NCBI RefSeq assembly: GCF_001632745.1
Contig: NZ_LQRT01000010.1
Location: 1 to 64,000 of the forward strand
Direction of reading: 5' to 3'
Length of the DNA stretch: 64,000 nt
From: Aquimarina aggregata
GTDB taxonomy: Bacteria; Bacteroidota; Bacteroidia; Flavobacteriales; Flavobacteriaceae
Shown: positions 8,234 through 18,200 of the stretch, in pieces
How the letters are laid out: each line of letters opens with the position of its first letter
How positions within the stretch are numbered: the stretch's first letter is position 1
Made by a program: the position numbers and the translations under genes
Notes under the pieces: generated by a model
What the model saw: the letters and a program-made list of their open reading frames with translations, nothing else
Told to the model about the DNA's origin: nothing
Databases searched by the model: none

Positions 8234-8779
8234 ATGAAAAATTTATTATTATTCCTTTTGACGCTAACCGTTTCTTTTTCTTATAGTCAGGATACTACTT
8301 CTTCTAAAATCATTGAAATCCCAGAATCATATGCCGACAGACAAGGGGAACCATTTTTAGTAAAAAGAGATAGCTTGTATGTATTTCGTACTCCAGATAT
8401 TTATCTTGTAAACAAGAAAACTTTTCTGGCGTTTAAAAATGTATTTACTAGCACATTGGATCAAGATAAAATGACGCAGTCGCTAATCGAAAAATACTCT
8501 CAAACGCTAAGTAGAAATATAGACCTCGAACGTAAACTAAAAATAAACTTTAAAGCGTCTGATAGTCTTGATCTACAGGTTTACAAAAGAACCCAAGAAA
8601 CACTGGCGAATACGCAAAGAGCATTAGATTATACTATTAATAGTCTTGAAAAAGCAAGCAATAGTCTTGAAATAGTTGAAAAAAACACCAAGCGACAACG
8701 CAGAAAAAGTGCTTTTGAAAAGATCTTATTTGCAATTGGTGGTATTGGTATTGGTGTAATCGTTGGAGTTACTTTATAA
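8234..8779 (+). CDS. Exported protein with coiled coil and C-terminal membrane helix
   Basis: A 181-residue protein with an N-terminal signal peptide (hydrophobic 3-16, then SYSQD, a common Bacteroidota cleavage context), a central charged helical part (about 75-155) and a Gly/Ile-rich hydrophobic segment at the C-terminus (about 162-181, IGGIGIGVIVGVTL). The layout matches small proteins that hold a coiled coil in the periplasm, resembling phage spanin or holin-associated proteins in outline only. It pairs with the preceding coiled-coil gene. Function unknown. It converges with the PPOX-fold gene on the minus strand. Confidence 0.6.
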   Translation: MKNLLLFLLTLTVSFSYSQDTTSSKIIEIPESYADRQGEPFLVKRDSLYVFRTPDIYLVNKKTFLAFKNVFTSTLDQDKMTQSLIEKYSQTLSRNIDLERKLKINFKASDSLDLQVYKRTQETLANTQRALDYTINSLEKASNSLEIVEKNTKRQRRKSAFEKILFAIGGIGIGVIVGVTL

Positions 8780-8802
8780 CTATGAATCAAAAAATACTGT
8801 AA

Positions 8803-9339
8803 CTAGATACCCGTTTCAAAATTATCTATGCTACGGCTATTTCTTTCTTGGTGATATTCTTTTATACGATCCTTGCCTTGTTTTTCTGCCCAAGTTCTAA
8901 GGACAGTACGTTCTTCTTTATAATCCATAAAGGGCACTGCAAACCCACAAGAAGTTTGCACAGTATCAACATGCATTTCTATAATTTGCCGTGAACCTGG
9001 AGTTTCAGGAAACAACGAAATATACTTGTGATATTCTTGATCTCTATCATGATAGATTTTAGAAGAACCATATAGTCTTAAAATCAAAGGCTTTCCTTCA
9101 AAAGCACAAAACATAATGGTCATTCTATCATTTTTTAATAGATGAGCAGCTGTTTCATTACCACTTCCGGTAAGATTGAGCCAAACAACTTTATTACCAT
9201 TTAAAACACGTAAAGTATCCATTCCTTTAGGAGAAATATTTACTCTCCCTTCTTGTGCAGCTGTACCCACAAAGAAGATTTTTTGATTTTGAATAAACTC
9301 TTTTAACGCTACAGATATTTCGGTTAATATTTTTGCCAT
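8803..9339 (-). CDS. Pyridoxamine 5'-phosphate oxidase-like FMN-binding family protein
   Basis: From the ATG at 9339 the protein has 178 residues; an upstream in-frame ATG at 9387 would add 16 residues that do not fit the family. The N-terminal two thirds show the PPOX split-barrel pattern: a start helix (LTEISVALKEFIQNQKIFFV), then the strand pair GRVNISPKGMDTLRVL, then VVWLNLTGSGNETAAHLLKN, the usual FMN-phosphate-binding region. Related proteins reduce or bind flavin, F420 or haem, and the substrate is unknown here. The gene is alone, convergent with the plus-strand gene ending at 8779. Confidence 0.8.
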   Translation of the reverse strand: MAKILTEISVALKEFIQNQKIFFVGTAAQEGRVNISPKGMDTLRVLNGNKVVWLNLTGSGNETAAHLLKNDRMTIMFCAFEGKPLILRLYGSSKIYHDRDQEYHKYISLFPETPGSRQIIEMHVDTVQTSCGFAVPFMDYKEERTVLRTWAEKQGKDRIKEYHQERNSRSIDNFETGI

Positions 9340-9531
9340 TTTTCTTGATTTAATGGTAAAACTTGTAATTACAAAGAAGTCTTTCAAAAATAAGATATCA
9401 ATTTAACCTAACCACAGTAAAACCAGATTTTATCAAACCTTATTATAGCATTTCTGCATTAAGTTTTCCTCTTATGTGCTATGTAATTAAAACCTTTTTA
9501 GAGGTACCATACGTAGTATTATTTAAAGAAA

Positions 9532-9563
9532 AAACCTTTGCAAATAATTATTTACAAAGGTTT
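9532..9563 (-). terminator. Intrinsic terminator of the HTCS-GH3-GH8 locus
   Basis: Arms AAACCTTTG (9532-9540) and CAAAGGTTT (9555-9563) pair perfectly, with extra inner AAAT/ATTT pairing. On the minus strand the stem is followed by a T-rich run (TTTTTTCTTT counting the stem end). It lies about 50 bases past the end of the GH8 gene. Confidence 0.75.
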
Positions 9564-9613
9564 ATACACTCAATAATTCCCCTTTTGATTATTAACTATT
9601 TAAATTTATTGAG

Positions 9614-12178
9614 CTATCGATTTATTATAATCTTTTTCCTGGTTATCTCTTTCTTTGAGGAGTTTCTGATCTCAAGTATATATGCCCCCGGGGATAATTC
9701 AGTTAGATCTAATCGAAATCCGTTTTGTATATCTTTTGCATATACGCTTGAAACTGTTTTTCCTGAAAAATCTACGATATTAATTTCTAGATTATCACCT
9801 TTATTATTGTCAAAAACGTCTACAAAACTAGTTGCAGGATTCGGTACCAATACAATATTTGTCTGATTTTTGACATTCTTACTATTGTCACACTCGGGAG
9901 CTGTTGAAGCAGCGCTAAAATATAATACAAACCCATCTGTTTTTGATACCATCACAAAATCTCCCTGATTTACTGTTACCCAATAACTTCCATCCAATTC
10001 AGGAATTCCGGTTCCAGACAATCTAATTTCTGGTTGTGATGAATTAAAGTTTTGTACAATCTTTGGCAAGAAATTGTTCCACCAACTAGGAATACCATTG
10101 TTGGTATTCATAGAAAATTGATATATCCCATTATTTGCGAGATCCCAATTAATAGTAAAGTTTGTTACATTATCTAGATTAGGACCTCCATTACCCAATA
10201 CATAAATATTTTTAAAATCTGAATGTAATGATGATAAAGGTGTACTAATAGGTGTTCCAAAATTACAAGTTGGATTATCACCCGTAATTGTAATTGTTTT
10301 TTCTGCTATTGCAGTCTTTCCCGCTTGGTTAGTTACTGTTAATCTGGCTACCACCTGCCCCACTTCTGTATAGGTAGTAGTTGACCTTACAGTAGTTGCT
10401 GTTTGTCCGTTTCCAAAATCCCAACTATAACTCAAAGTTCCTCCATCTGGATTTGAAGAAGTCGAAGCATCAAAATCAACTTCTAACGGTGCTATACCAG
10501 AATCAACGCTTACAGTAAAATTAGCTACAGGAATAGCATTGTCGGTTACCGTTATCGTCATACTCTTAGTTGCTTCTTTACTGCCATCACTTACTACCAA
10601 TGTAGCTTCATAATTTCCAGCAGTAGCATACTCATGCGTAATTATCATTCCTGTTCCAATTTGTCCATCACCAAAATCCCAAGTATATGATAATTGGTCC
10701 CCATCAGGATCAGAAGAGGTAGATGCATCAAAATTTATTGTAATTGGTGCTATACCACCTGAAATATTAGTAGTGAAGTTTGCAATTGGGCTTCGATTTC
10801 CGGTTTCATCGGGTTTAAAGATTTTATAAGCACCAGCTACATGCATAAAGCTCATCATATATAATAAACCATCATAGTATCTATATGTTCCCGACGGAAT
10901 AGACATTTCAAAAAGCTCATCTACAAAAGGCCAAACTTTTGCATCACCTAATGCCAATGATCCTACTGCATTGCAAGCTACAAGTCCGGCATTGTGATCA
11001 GAATTTCGAGGTGTTGTCCCGTCCAAAGTCCATAAACCAGGATAATTTGGTTTGTCTTTAAAAAAATCTATTTGCTTATCTATTAATGGTTGTATATCGT
11101 TTTTGTTTTTTTGAAACCATGCAAAATCAAACCCCATATTCATAATATTTCTCCAAGCATCAAATTCGAAATTAGCATGGGTACCTACAGCTTTCGGAGT
11201 ACCATCAAATTCTGAATAATCGGGCATCAATCCGGTGACAGGGTGAGCTGCTCTTGGTAAAAGATACGTTCTACTAGTTTCTGCCATTTCTGACCATAAT
11301 TGATTATTATTATCAGCATAAAGTGCCCAAATATCATAAAATGCAGGTAAATGATAAGATGGATCAGTATATGTAGCAGAATCTCCGCATATTCCAAAAA
11401 CAACCTGTTTTTGATTAGTATCGATTAAGTTGGTTGGACATTGACCACTATCGGCACTAGGTTTATTAAGCATACTTTTCAAAATATAATTTGCTTGTCC
11501 TTCATAATCAAAAACATCTCTCTCTGAATCAAAACCATCTGCTGATTGTATACTCCCCCATCTGGCATGAGCAAAAAATAGTGCCGTCACAAAATACTCT
11601 TCTCCATCTGGTGCAGAGTTTTGATCAATCATTGAAAAGGTATCGCTAGTTAACTGCCAAGAAAATAATCCATCTCTTGAGGTTCCAGGTTTATGCTGAC
11701 TATACTGTTTTGCAAATTTCCATAATTTGTCGAAATACTCTTTTTTATCAAGTTGAACGCAAATCATCATTCCATAGGACATCCCCTCTGATCGAATATC
11801 GTTATTTCCTGTATCTAAAATGTAAGCCATATCGGTATCAACTTCATAATACAGTTTTTCGGTATTTACATTTCCGTTGACAAAATATTGTTCCCAGATT
11901 TGATTTAATTTAAGGTCTACAGCTTCATTGCTTTTTCCGGATTCTACAAACATATTTCGATAAACATCCGTCTCAAAAGAAGGTTGATCCGGAATAACAG
12001 GCGCAGGCCTATTCATTTTTAATTTATCATTCTTTTCTTTTTCATACTTTTTACTAGGTTCTTGAATTTGAATTAGTGGTTTTTCTTGTGCTGAGTAATC
12101 ACTAGAATACGCACTTAATGTACTATTAAATAAGAAGCACAATAGTACTAATAGATAGGTTTTTAGGTGTTTTTTCAT
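9614..12178 (-). CDS. Secreted GH8 glycoside hydrolase with two PKD domains and T9SS sorting domain
   Basis: An 854-residue protein. A signal peptide (about 1-23) is followed by a GH8 (alpha/alpha)6-barrel (about 60-460), two PKD domains (about 465-635, each with WDFG[DN]G), a Trp-rich beta module (about 640-765) that may bind glycan, and a type IX secretion C-terminal sorting domain (about 775-854, from VPNPATSFVDVFD). Glu131 in RSEGMSYGMM fits the GH8 general acid, and Asp340 in FEFDAWRN fits the base. The family includes endoglucanases, chitosanases, licheninases and reducing-end xylose-releasing exo-oligoxylanases. The context with a GH3 enzyme makes xylan or xylo-oligosaccharide a reasonable guess, but not proven. 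It lies 22 bases after the GH3 gene. Confidence 0.9.
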   Translation of the reverse strand: MKKHLKTYLLVLLCFLFNSTLSAYSSDYSAQEKPLIQIQEPSKKYEKEKNDKLKMNRPAPVIPDQPSFETDVYRNMFVESGKSNEAVDLKLNQIWEQYFVNGNVNTEKLYYEVDTDMAYILDTGNNDIRSEGMSYGMMICVQLDKKEYFDKLWKFAKQYSQHKPGTSRDGLFSWQLTSDTFSMIDQNSAPDGEEYFVTALFFAHARWGSIQSADGFDSERDVFDYEGQANYILKSMLNKPSADSGQCPTNLIDTNQKQVVFGICGDSATYTDPSYHLPAFYDIWALYADNNNQLWSEMAETSRTYLLPRAAHPVTGLMPDYSEFDGTPKAVGTHANFEFDAWRNIMNMGFDFAWFQKNKNDIQPLIDKQIDFFKDKPNYPGLWTLDGTTPRNSDHNAGLVACNAVGSLALGDAKVWPFVDELFEMSIPSGTYRYYDGLLYMMSFMHVAGAYKIFKPDETGNRSPIANFTTNISGGIAPITINFDASTSSDPDGDQLSYTWDFGDGQIGTGMIITHEYATAGNYEATLVVSDGSKEATKSMTITVTDNAIPVANFTVSVDSGIAPLEVDFDASTSSNPDGGTLSYSWDFGNGQTATTVRSTTTYTEVGQVVARLTVTNQAGKTAIAEKTITITGDNPTCNFGTPISTPLSSLHSDFKNIYVLGNGGPNLDNVTNFTINWDLANNGIYQFSMNTNNGIPSWWNNFLPKIVQNFNSSQPEIRLSGTGIPELDGSYWVTVNQGDFVMVSKTDGFVLYFSAASTAPECDNSKNVKNQTNIVLVPNPATSFVDVFDNNKGDNLEINIVDFSGKTVSSVYAKDIQNGFRLDLTELSPGAYILEIRNSSKKEITRKKIIINR

Positions 12179-12200
12179 GATTTGTGTTAATTTATAATTA

Positions 12201-14855
12201 TTATTTAAGTGTTATTTCTTTTGTCAAAACTTGTGTTGCTTTAGAATCTTCAATTTCATTTTTCGAGTTAGGTTGTTTTCCTCCTACATATATTCTAATT
12301 GGTTCTTTATTGATATGTTCTTTACCTTCTGATGTGATTGATGCATACTGTTTTGAAGTGATTGTGAAACGCACTTCTTTTGTTTGATTTGGATCTAAAT
12401 TGATCCTTTCGAAACCAACAAGAGAATGTTTAGGCCCATCATTTACAGCTTTACTATGAGACAGATAAAGTTGAACGACCTCATCACCATTTACATCTCC
12501 AGAATTGGTAACTTGAACTATTACAGGTATATTTTCTGATATCGTAACAGTCTCTGGTACTTTTAAATTTGAATACGTAAAGTTGGTATACGACAATCCA
12601 TGCCCAAAAGCATATAAAGGTTCGCCTTTAAAATATTTATAGGTTCTATTAGTCATATCATATGATTTAAAATCAGGAAGGTCTTCTACTGATTTATAAA
12701 AAGTAACAGGCAATCGTCCCGCTGGATTATAATCTCCGAACAACACATCTGCAATTGCTCTTCCTCCAAATTCTCCTGGATACCAACTCTCTAAAATAGC
12801 AGGAACATGATCATTTGCCCAATTAACTGCCAATGCGCTTCCGTTCATCAAAACAACAATGACAGGTTTGCCCAGCGCAGTAATTTCTTTCATTAATGCA
12901 ATTTGCGTCTTAGGTAATGAAATCTCTGATCTATCACCTTTGTCAAATCCTTCTAAGACTACTGGCATTTCTTCTCCTTCGATATCTGGTGATAACCCTA
13001 AACAAAGCACAACCACTTCTGATTTTTTTGCAGCTTCAATTGCTGACGATAACAGATCATCATCTAACTTTGCCCATAATAATTGGGCTTGGGGGTCTGC
13101 ATGGTAGTTATAGTACTCTATCTTTATTCTACTCGCTATTCCTTTTTTTAAATTTGTATCAAAATATCTAGTTTTAGGTTCGTGATCATCACTAAACTCA
13201 AACTTTAATGAATCGTTTACATATAATTTCCCTGCACTACTTGCACGCAAACCTATTCGGTAATTACCACTTTCTTTTGGAATAAGTTGCCCTGTCCACC
13301 TTACAGAAAATGCATCAGAGGTTAAACTATCAATTGGTTTTTTGGGCATCCAAACAAAATTGATGACACTATCATTTCTAGTAATTTTAGGATTGCCTTT
13401 CCACTCTTTATTATCAAAATATTCTCCTTTTAATCCTGAACTTTTTCCGTTATGAAGTACAGATGAAGGAATTGTTTGCAGTAATGGCCATCCTTTTGCT
13501 ATATCACTACCTTTTGCATAATGCACTTTTGCATTTGGAAGTTTTTCTTTTATTGCCTTTAGGGGAGTAATACTGTTATGTGGAGTACCATGATAATTGC
13601 CTAACAATACTTGTTTTGCATTTGCATTGGGACCGATTACTGCAATTGAAGGAATATCTTTTTTTAACGGAAGCGTTTTATTTTCATTTTTTAATAAAAC
13701 TATTGACTCTCTAGCTGTTTTTTCGGATAACTTGTAATGCTCTTCACTACATACGACATCGTATGGTATTTTGGACCACGATACCATTTTATCAGGATCA
13801 AACATTCCAAGTTTAAATCGAGCTGTCATTAATCTGGATAAAGCAATATCTATTTTTTCTTCATCTATGATCTCCTTTAGAACGGCTTCTTCAAGATTAG
13901 GGTCAAAAGCATTCCCACAATTTAAATCAGTACCTCTATCTACAGCAAGTGCAGAGGCTTCAACGGCAGTTTCTGATAATCCATGCCTGTTCGGTTTCCA
14001 GAAATCATTAATTGCCCAACAATCAGAAACCACATAACCATCAAACCCCCATTCTTTTCTAAGAATATCATTTAACAACAAATTACTACCGCAACAAGCT
14101 TCGTCTCTATACCTGTTATAGGCACACATTACCGATTGCACATTAGCTTCTCTTATGGCAGCTTCAAAAGCAGGCAAATACGTTTCTTTAAGATCTCTGT
14201 TAGATGTTTGATAATTATCTTCATGTCTAGATTTCTCCGGACCGCTATGAACTGCAAAATGCTTTGCCGTGGCTACTACCTTTAAATATTTTGGATCATC
14301 ACCTTGTAAGCCCTTTATAAAATTTACACCCATGCGCCCTGTTAGATAAGGGTCTTCTCCATATGTTTCTTGACCTCTACCCCATCTCGGGTCACGAAAA
14401 ATATTTATGTTGGGGGTCCAAAAAGTTAATCCTTGATAAATACCTCTTTTACCTTGATCACTAAAACGATGATGTTTTGCTCTTGCCTCATCTGATATTG
14501 CAGTTCCTACTTTGAATATAAGTGATTTGTCAAAAGTTGCTCCCATACCAATTGCTTGTGGAAAAACCGTTGCTTCACCCGCTCTGGCAACACCGTGCAA
14601 ACATTCATTCCACCAATTGTACTCAGGTATTCCCAGTCGTGCTATAGCCGGAGCATCGTATCGCATTTGTGATACTTTTTCTGAAAGTGTCATCTGACTT
14701 ATCATATCATTCACTCTTTCATCTATTTCTAGTGATGAGTCTTGAAAGTTATAGTCATATTCTTTTTCCTTTTCTTTTTTTGAGGTACACCCAACATTTA
14801 ATTGTATAGCAATTAAAATCATTATAAAACCACTAAGGCTTATTCGTTTTTTCAT
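12201..14855 (-). CDS. GH3 beta-glycosidase lipoprotein with PA14 insert
   Basis: An 884-residue protein with a lipoprotein signal (NVGC, Cys23). The GH3 N-terminal barrel spans about 45-370 and contains the KHF element (Lys198-His199) and the nucleophile Asp278 in GYVVSDCW. The second GH3 domain carries an inserted PA14 carbohydrate-binding domain (about 470-610), and an FN3-like C-terminal domain follows (about 780-870). The family removes terminal beta-glucose or beta-xylose from oligosaccharides. The lipid anchor suggests work at the outer membrane or in the periplasm on products of the co-encoded GH8 enzyme. It is the middle gene of the HTCS-GH3-GH8 run. Confidence 0.93.
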   Translation of the reverse strand: MKKRISLSGFIMILIAIQLNVGCTSKKEKEKEYDYNFQDSSLEIDERVNDMISQMTLSEKVSQMRYDAPAIARLGIPEYNWWNECLHGVARAGEATVFPQAIGMGATFDKSLIFKVGTAISDEARAKHHRFSDQGKRGIYQGLTFWTPNINIFRDPRWGRGQETYGEDPYLTGRMGVNFIKGLQGDDPKYLKVVATAKHFAVHSGPEKSRHEDNYQTSNRDLKETYLPAFEAAIREANVQSVMCAYNRYRDEACCGSNLLLNDILRKEWGFDGYVVSDCWAINDFWKPNRHGLSETAVEASALAVDRGTDLNCGNAFDPNLEEAVLKEIIDEEKIDIALSRLMTARFKLGMFDPDKMVSWSKIPYDVVCSEEHYKLSEKTARESIVLLKNENKTLPLKKDIPSIAVIGPNANAKQVLLGNYHGTPHNSITPLKAIKEKLPNAKVHYAKGSDIAKGWPLLQTIPSSVLHNGKSSGLKGEYFDNKEWKGNPKITRNDSVINFVWMPKKPIDSLTSDAFSVRWTGQLIPKESGNYRIGLRASSAGKLYVNDSLKFEFSDDHEPKTRYFDTNLKKGIASRIKIEYYNYHADPQAQLLWAKLDDDLLSSAIEAAKKSEVVVLCLGLSPDIEGEEMPVVLEGFDKGDRSEISLPKTQIALMKEITALGKPVIVVLMNGSALAVNWANDHVPAILESWYPGEFGGRAIADVLFGDYNPAGRLPVTFYKSVEDLPDFKSYDMTNRTYKYFKGEPLYAFGHGLSYTNFTYSNLKVPETVTISENIPVIVQVTNSGDVNGDEVVQLYLSHSKAVNDGPKHSLVGFERINLDPNQTKEVRFTITSKQYASITSEGKEHINKEPIRIYVGGKQPNSKNEIEDSKATQVLTKEITLK

Positions 14856-15245
14856 TGGTTTTTATATTTAGTATTACAACGATAAGAAGATGCTTTATTT
14901 ATGACATACTACTTAAAAATCAAACTAGAAAGAACTGGTGTTCTCTTCCTGTTAAAATGATCTCCATTATAATTTTTTGCCAATTTAGAAACAGAAAAAA
15001 AAAGGGGATGAAACAAAAAAAGCATAGACTATAATATTTGTTGCATTTAGGGCAAGAGCCCTAAATATAACGTGTACCCGTTCTTTAATATAGAATTATC
15101 ACAGTACGAATTAGAAGAAATTTAATTTTTAATAGCGTATTAAAAAGAATACGATAAAAAACCACACTCTAGTTTGATCGAGTATTTTAAACTAAAAAAT
15201 ATCCGTCTTGCTTTTTCAATTACTCTTAGTATTGAAACACAAAAA
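14856..15245 (-). other. Intergenic region between HTCS and GH3 genes
   Basis: 390 bases with no gene. It contains a perfect 9-bp hairpin with arms ATTTAGGGC (15045-15053) and GCCCTAAAT (15058-15066) and loop AAGA. As it lies between the regulator and its likely target, it should hold the GH3-GH8 promoter and the HTCS binding site; no consensus box could be picked out with confidence. Confidence 0.5.
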
Positions 15246-18200
15246 TTAGGTTTTTTTTGTATCAACTTCTGTAGGTAAAATACCGAAATGACCCCTAAAA
15301 CATTTTGTAAAATAAGAAGGTGAAGAAAAGCCAACCTGATAGCAAACATTACTAATATTGGTTTGTCCTTCTTCTAGGATTTGTTTTGCTCGTTGCAATC
15401 TAATATTTCTTAAAAATTGACTTGCAGTTTGTCCTGTGAGTGTTTTTATCTTTCGATAAAATTGACTGCGGCTTAAATGTAGTTGTAATGCTAAAGACTC
15501 AACACTAAGATCAGGGTTGCTTATATCCTTATTAATGTGTTTTAATACTTTTTGGATAAATTCTTTATCTAATGAAGTCGTATTTTTATTATTATCATTA
15601 TCACTAATGGCGCTAAAATATTTATTAAATAATATCTGTCTACTGGATAATAATTGTTTAAGTCGAGATTTTAAAACTCTAAGATCAAACGGTTTGTTGA
15701 GATAAGCATCTGCACCAGATTCTATACCTTTTAGTCTATCATCCTGCATTGTTTTGGCTGTTAGCATTAAAAGAGGGATATGACTGGTTTTTATATCTTC
15801 TTTTATCTTAGTACAAAAATCAAAACCGTTCATTTTTGGCATAATAACATCAGTAATAATAATATCAGGTATTTCTTTTTTAGCCTGTCTTAATCCTTCA
15901 TCACCATTTGATGCTGTAAATACTTTATACACATCGTTTAGTTCATTTTTTAGATAGTTTCGTAGTTCGATATTATCTTCAACGATTAGAAGTCTAGATT
16001 TTTTTAAGTCATTATCCTTTATACTTTCTTTTTGAGAATCCATTGTACTAGGCAAAATCATTTGTTCTACCTCTGGTTTGGCGTTATTAGTAATGCATAT
16101 AACTTCGTCTTCTTGAAAATGAGATTTTCCTAATGGCAAAATCACTGTAAAAGTCGTGCCACTATTTAAAACGCTATCTACTTCAACCTTTCCTTTATGC
16201 AATTGCACAAAACTTCTTACAACCTCTAAGCCAATTCCTGTTCCACCATAATATCCTTTATTAAGAGTATCAACTTGATAGAACCGTTCAAATATCTTGG
16301 TTAGTTGTTCTTTTTCGAGACCTGGTCCAGTATCAGAGATACTTATTTCAAACATATCTCTATGTGCATTAGTATCTGCAATGGCCTCTTGAAGATTTCT
16401 TTTAATATGTATTGTTACTACAATTCTTCCTTTTTCAGTAACAACTTTAAAAGCATTGGACAAAAGATTAAAAATAACTTTTTCTATCATATTTTTATCC
16501 ACCCATACTTCTAGTTCTGAACCATCATGATCGACTTGCAAATCAATATTTTTATCACGTGCTTCTTCAATAAAATGATCAACGACATAGTTAACCAATT
16601 GGATAATATCTAACTGTTGAGCTTTAACTTTTAGTTTGTTTAACTCTAGTTTTCGAAAATCCATAACTTCATTTATCAATCTAGAAAGTCTATCTGTATT
16701 TTTATGAATAACATGATGCTTTTCTTTAATCTCATCTGGTAAATCATATTTTTTGTTATTAATAATATCAATAAGCGGATTGATAATTAAGGTAAGGGGA
16801 GTCCTAAATTCATGAGATATATTGGTAAAAAATTGAAGCTTTTTCTTATGTAACTCTTCTTCTTTTACTCTTTTTTCTCTCTCGTACTTAATCAGTTGTT
16901 TTTCTTTAATTCTTCTTTGATTTAATTGATTTACCATATAAATCACGAAAAGAAGCAGAAAAGCATATGATACGATAGCCCATTTTGTTTTCCACCACGG
17001 GGGTAGTATCGTTATTTTTAGTTTTAATGGAGTTTCATTCCATATGCCATCATTGTTAGCTGCTTTTAATTTAAATATATAATTACCGTAGTCTAGGTTT
17101 GTATAGGTTGCACTTCTTGTGTTTCCTACATAATTCCATGATTTTTCTAAGCCTTCTAAATAATATGCATATTTGTTTTTTTCGGGTCTTGTATAATTAA
17201 CCCCTGTATATTCTATAGTAAATACGGATTGTTTATAGGTTAAAGAGATACTATCTGTTTCTGAAATTGCCTTTTGAAAAGGAGAGTTTTTAGCATTGGG
17301 TACTACTTTTTGATTAAACAGTCTAAAATCCGTTAAGCATAAATAAGGTATTGCTGTATTGATCTTAATACTTTTGGGGTCGAAGTAATCGATTCCTTCA
17401 TAACCGCCAAAGTATAAATCTCCTGTTTTGTCTTTATACACCGAATTAAAGTTAAAATCATTTGATAACAATCCATCATTTGTAGTATAGTTCGTGATAT
17501 TGTTAGTTATCATATCTATTTTATGAAGCCCTTCGTTACCGCTTATCCAAATATTTCGATTTTCACTTTCTATAATAGCAGATACATTTTCTTCAGTCAA
17601 ATCATAGAGATCATTATAAGAAATAAAAGTTTCTTTATCGCTATTGTATTTCCATAAACCAGCACCTTTTGTTCCTATCCATAGTGATCCATTTGCACTC
17701 TCGTACATTGATAAAATATGTTTTACACTTGCTGTATTCTTAAAATTCCCAAACATTTTTGGGCTTATTGCCATAACAGAATATTGATCCTTATTAATTG
17801 CAGAAACTTTATATAAGCCATTGGTAGATCCAATCCATATATTATTATTTGTATCTACTAGAACTTTCCTAATGTCATTTTTATGTAAACCATTATCCAC
17901 AAATTCTTGTGTTTTGTGGTGCCTAATAGTACTTTCTTTGGGGTGATATGAAACAATGCCTCCGTGAAAAGTACCTATCCATATTCTACCATTAGTATCT
18001 TCAGCAAAACTTAATATTCGGTTTGAGGTTAATTCTCCGTTTGTATTTTCTGAATTAAAATTAACAAAACGATTTTCTCCTTTTTTAAGGAAATAAATTC
18101 CATTATTCCAACTTCCCGCCCATATATTGTCTTGGCTATCCATAAAAATAGTTTGAATATCATGTGCATCCAGCCCCAAGTATTCTTGACTTTGATTATT

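Noticed and set aside
9474..9866. Open frame of 130 codons on the plus strand
   Set aside because: It overlaps the terminator and the C-terminal sorting-domain region of the GH8 gene on the other strand and shows no protein-like pattern.
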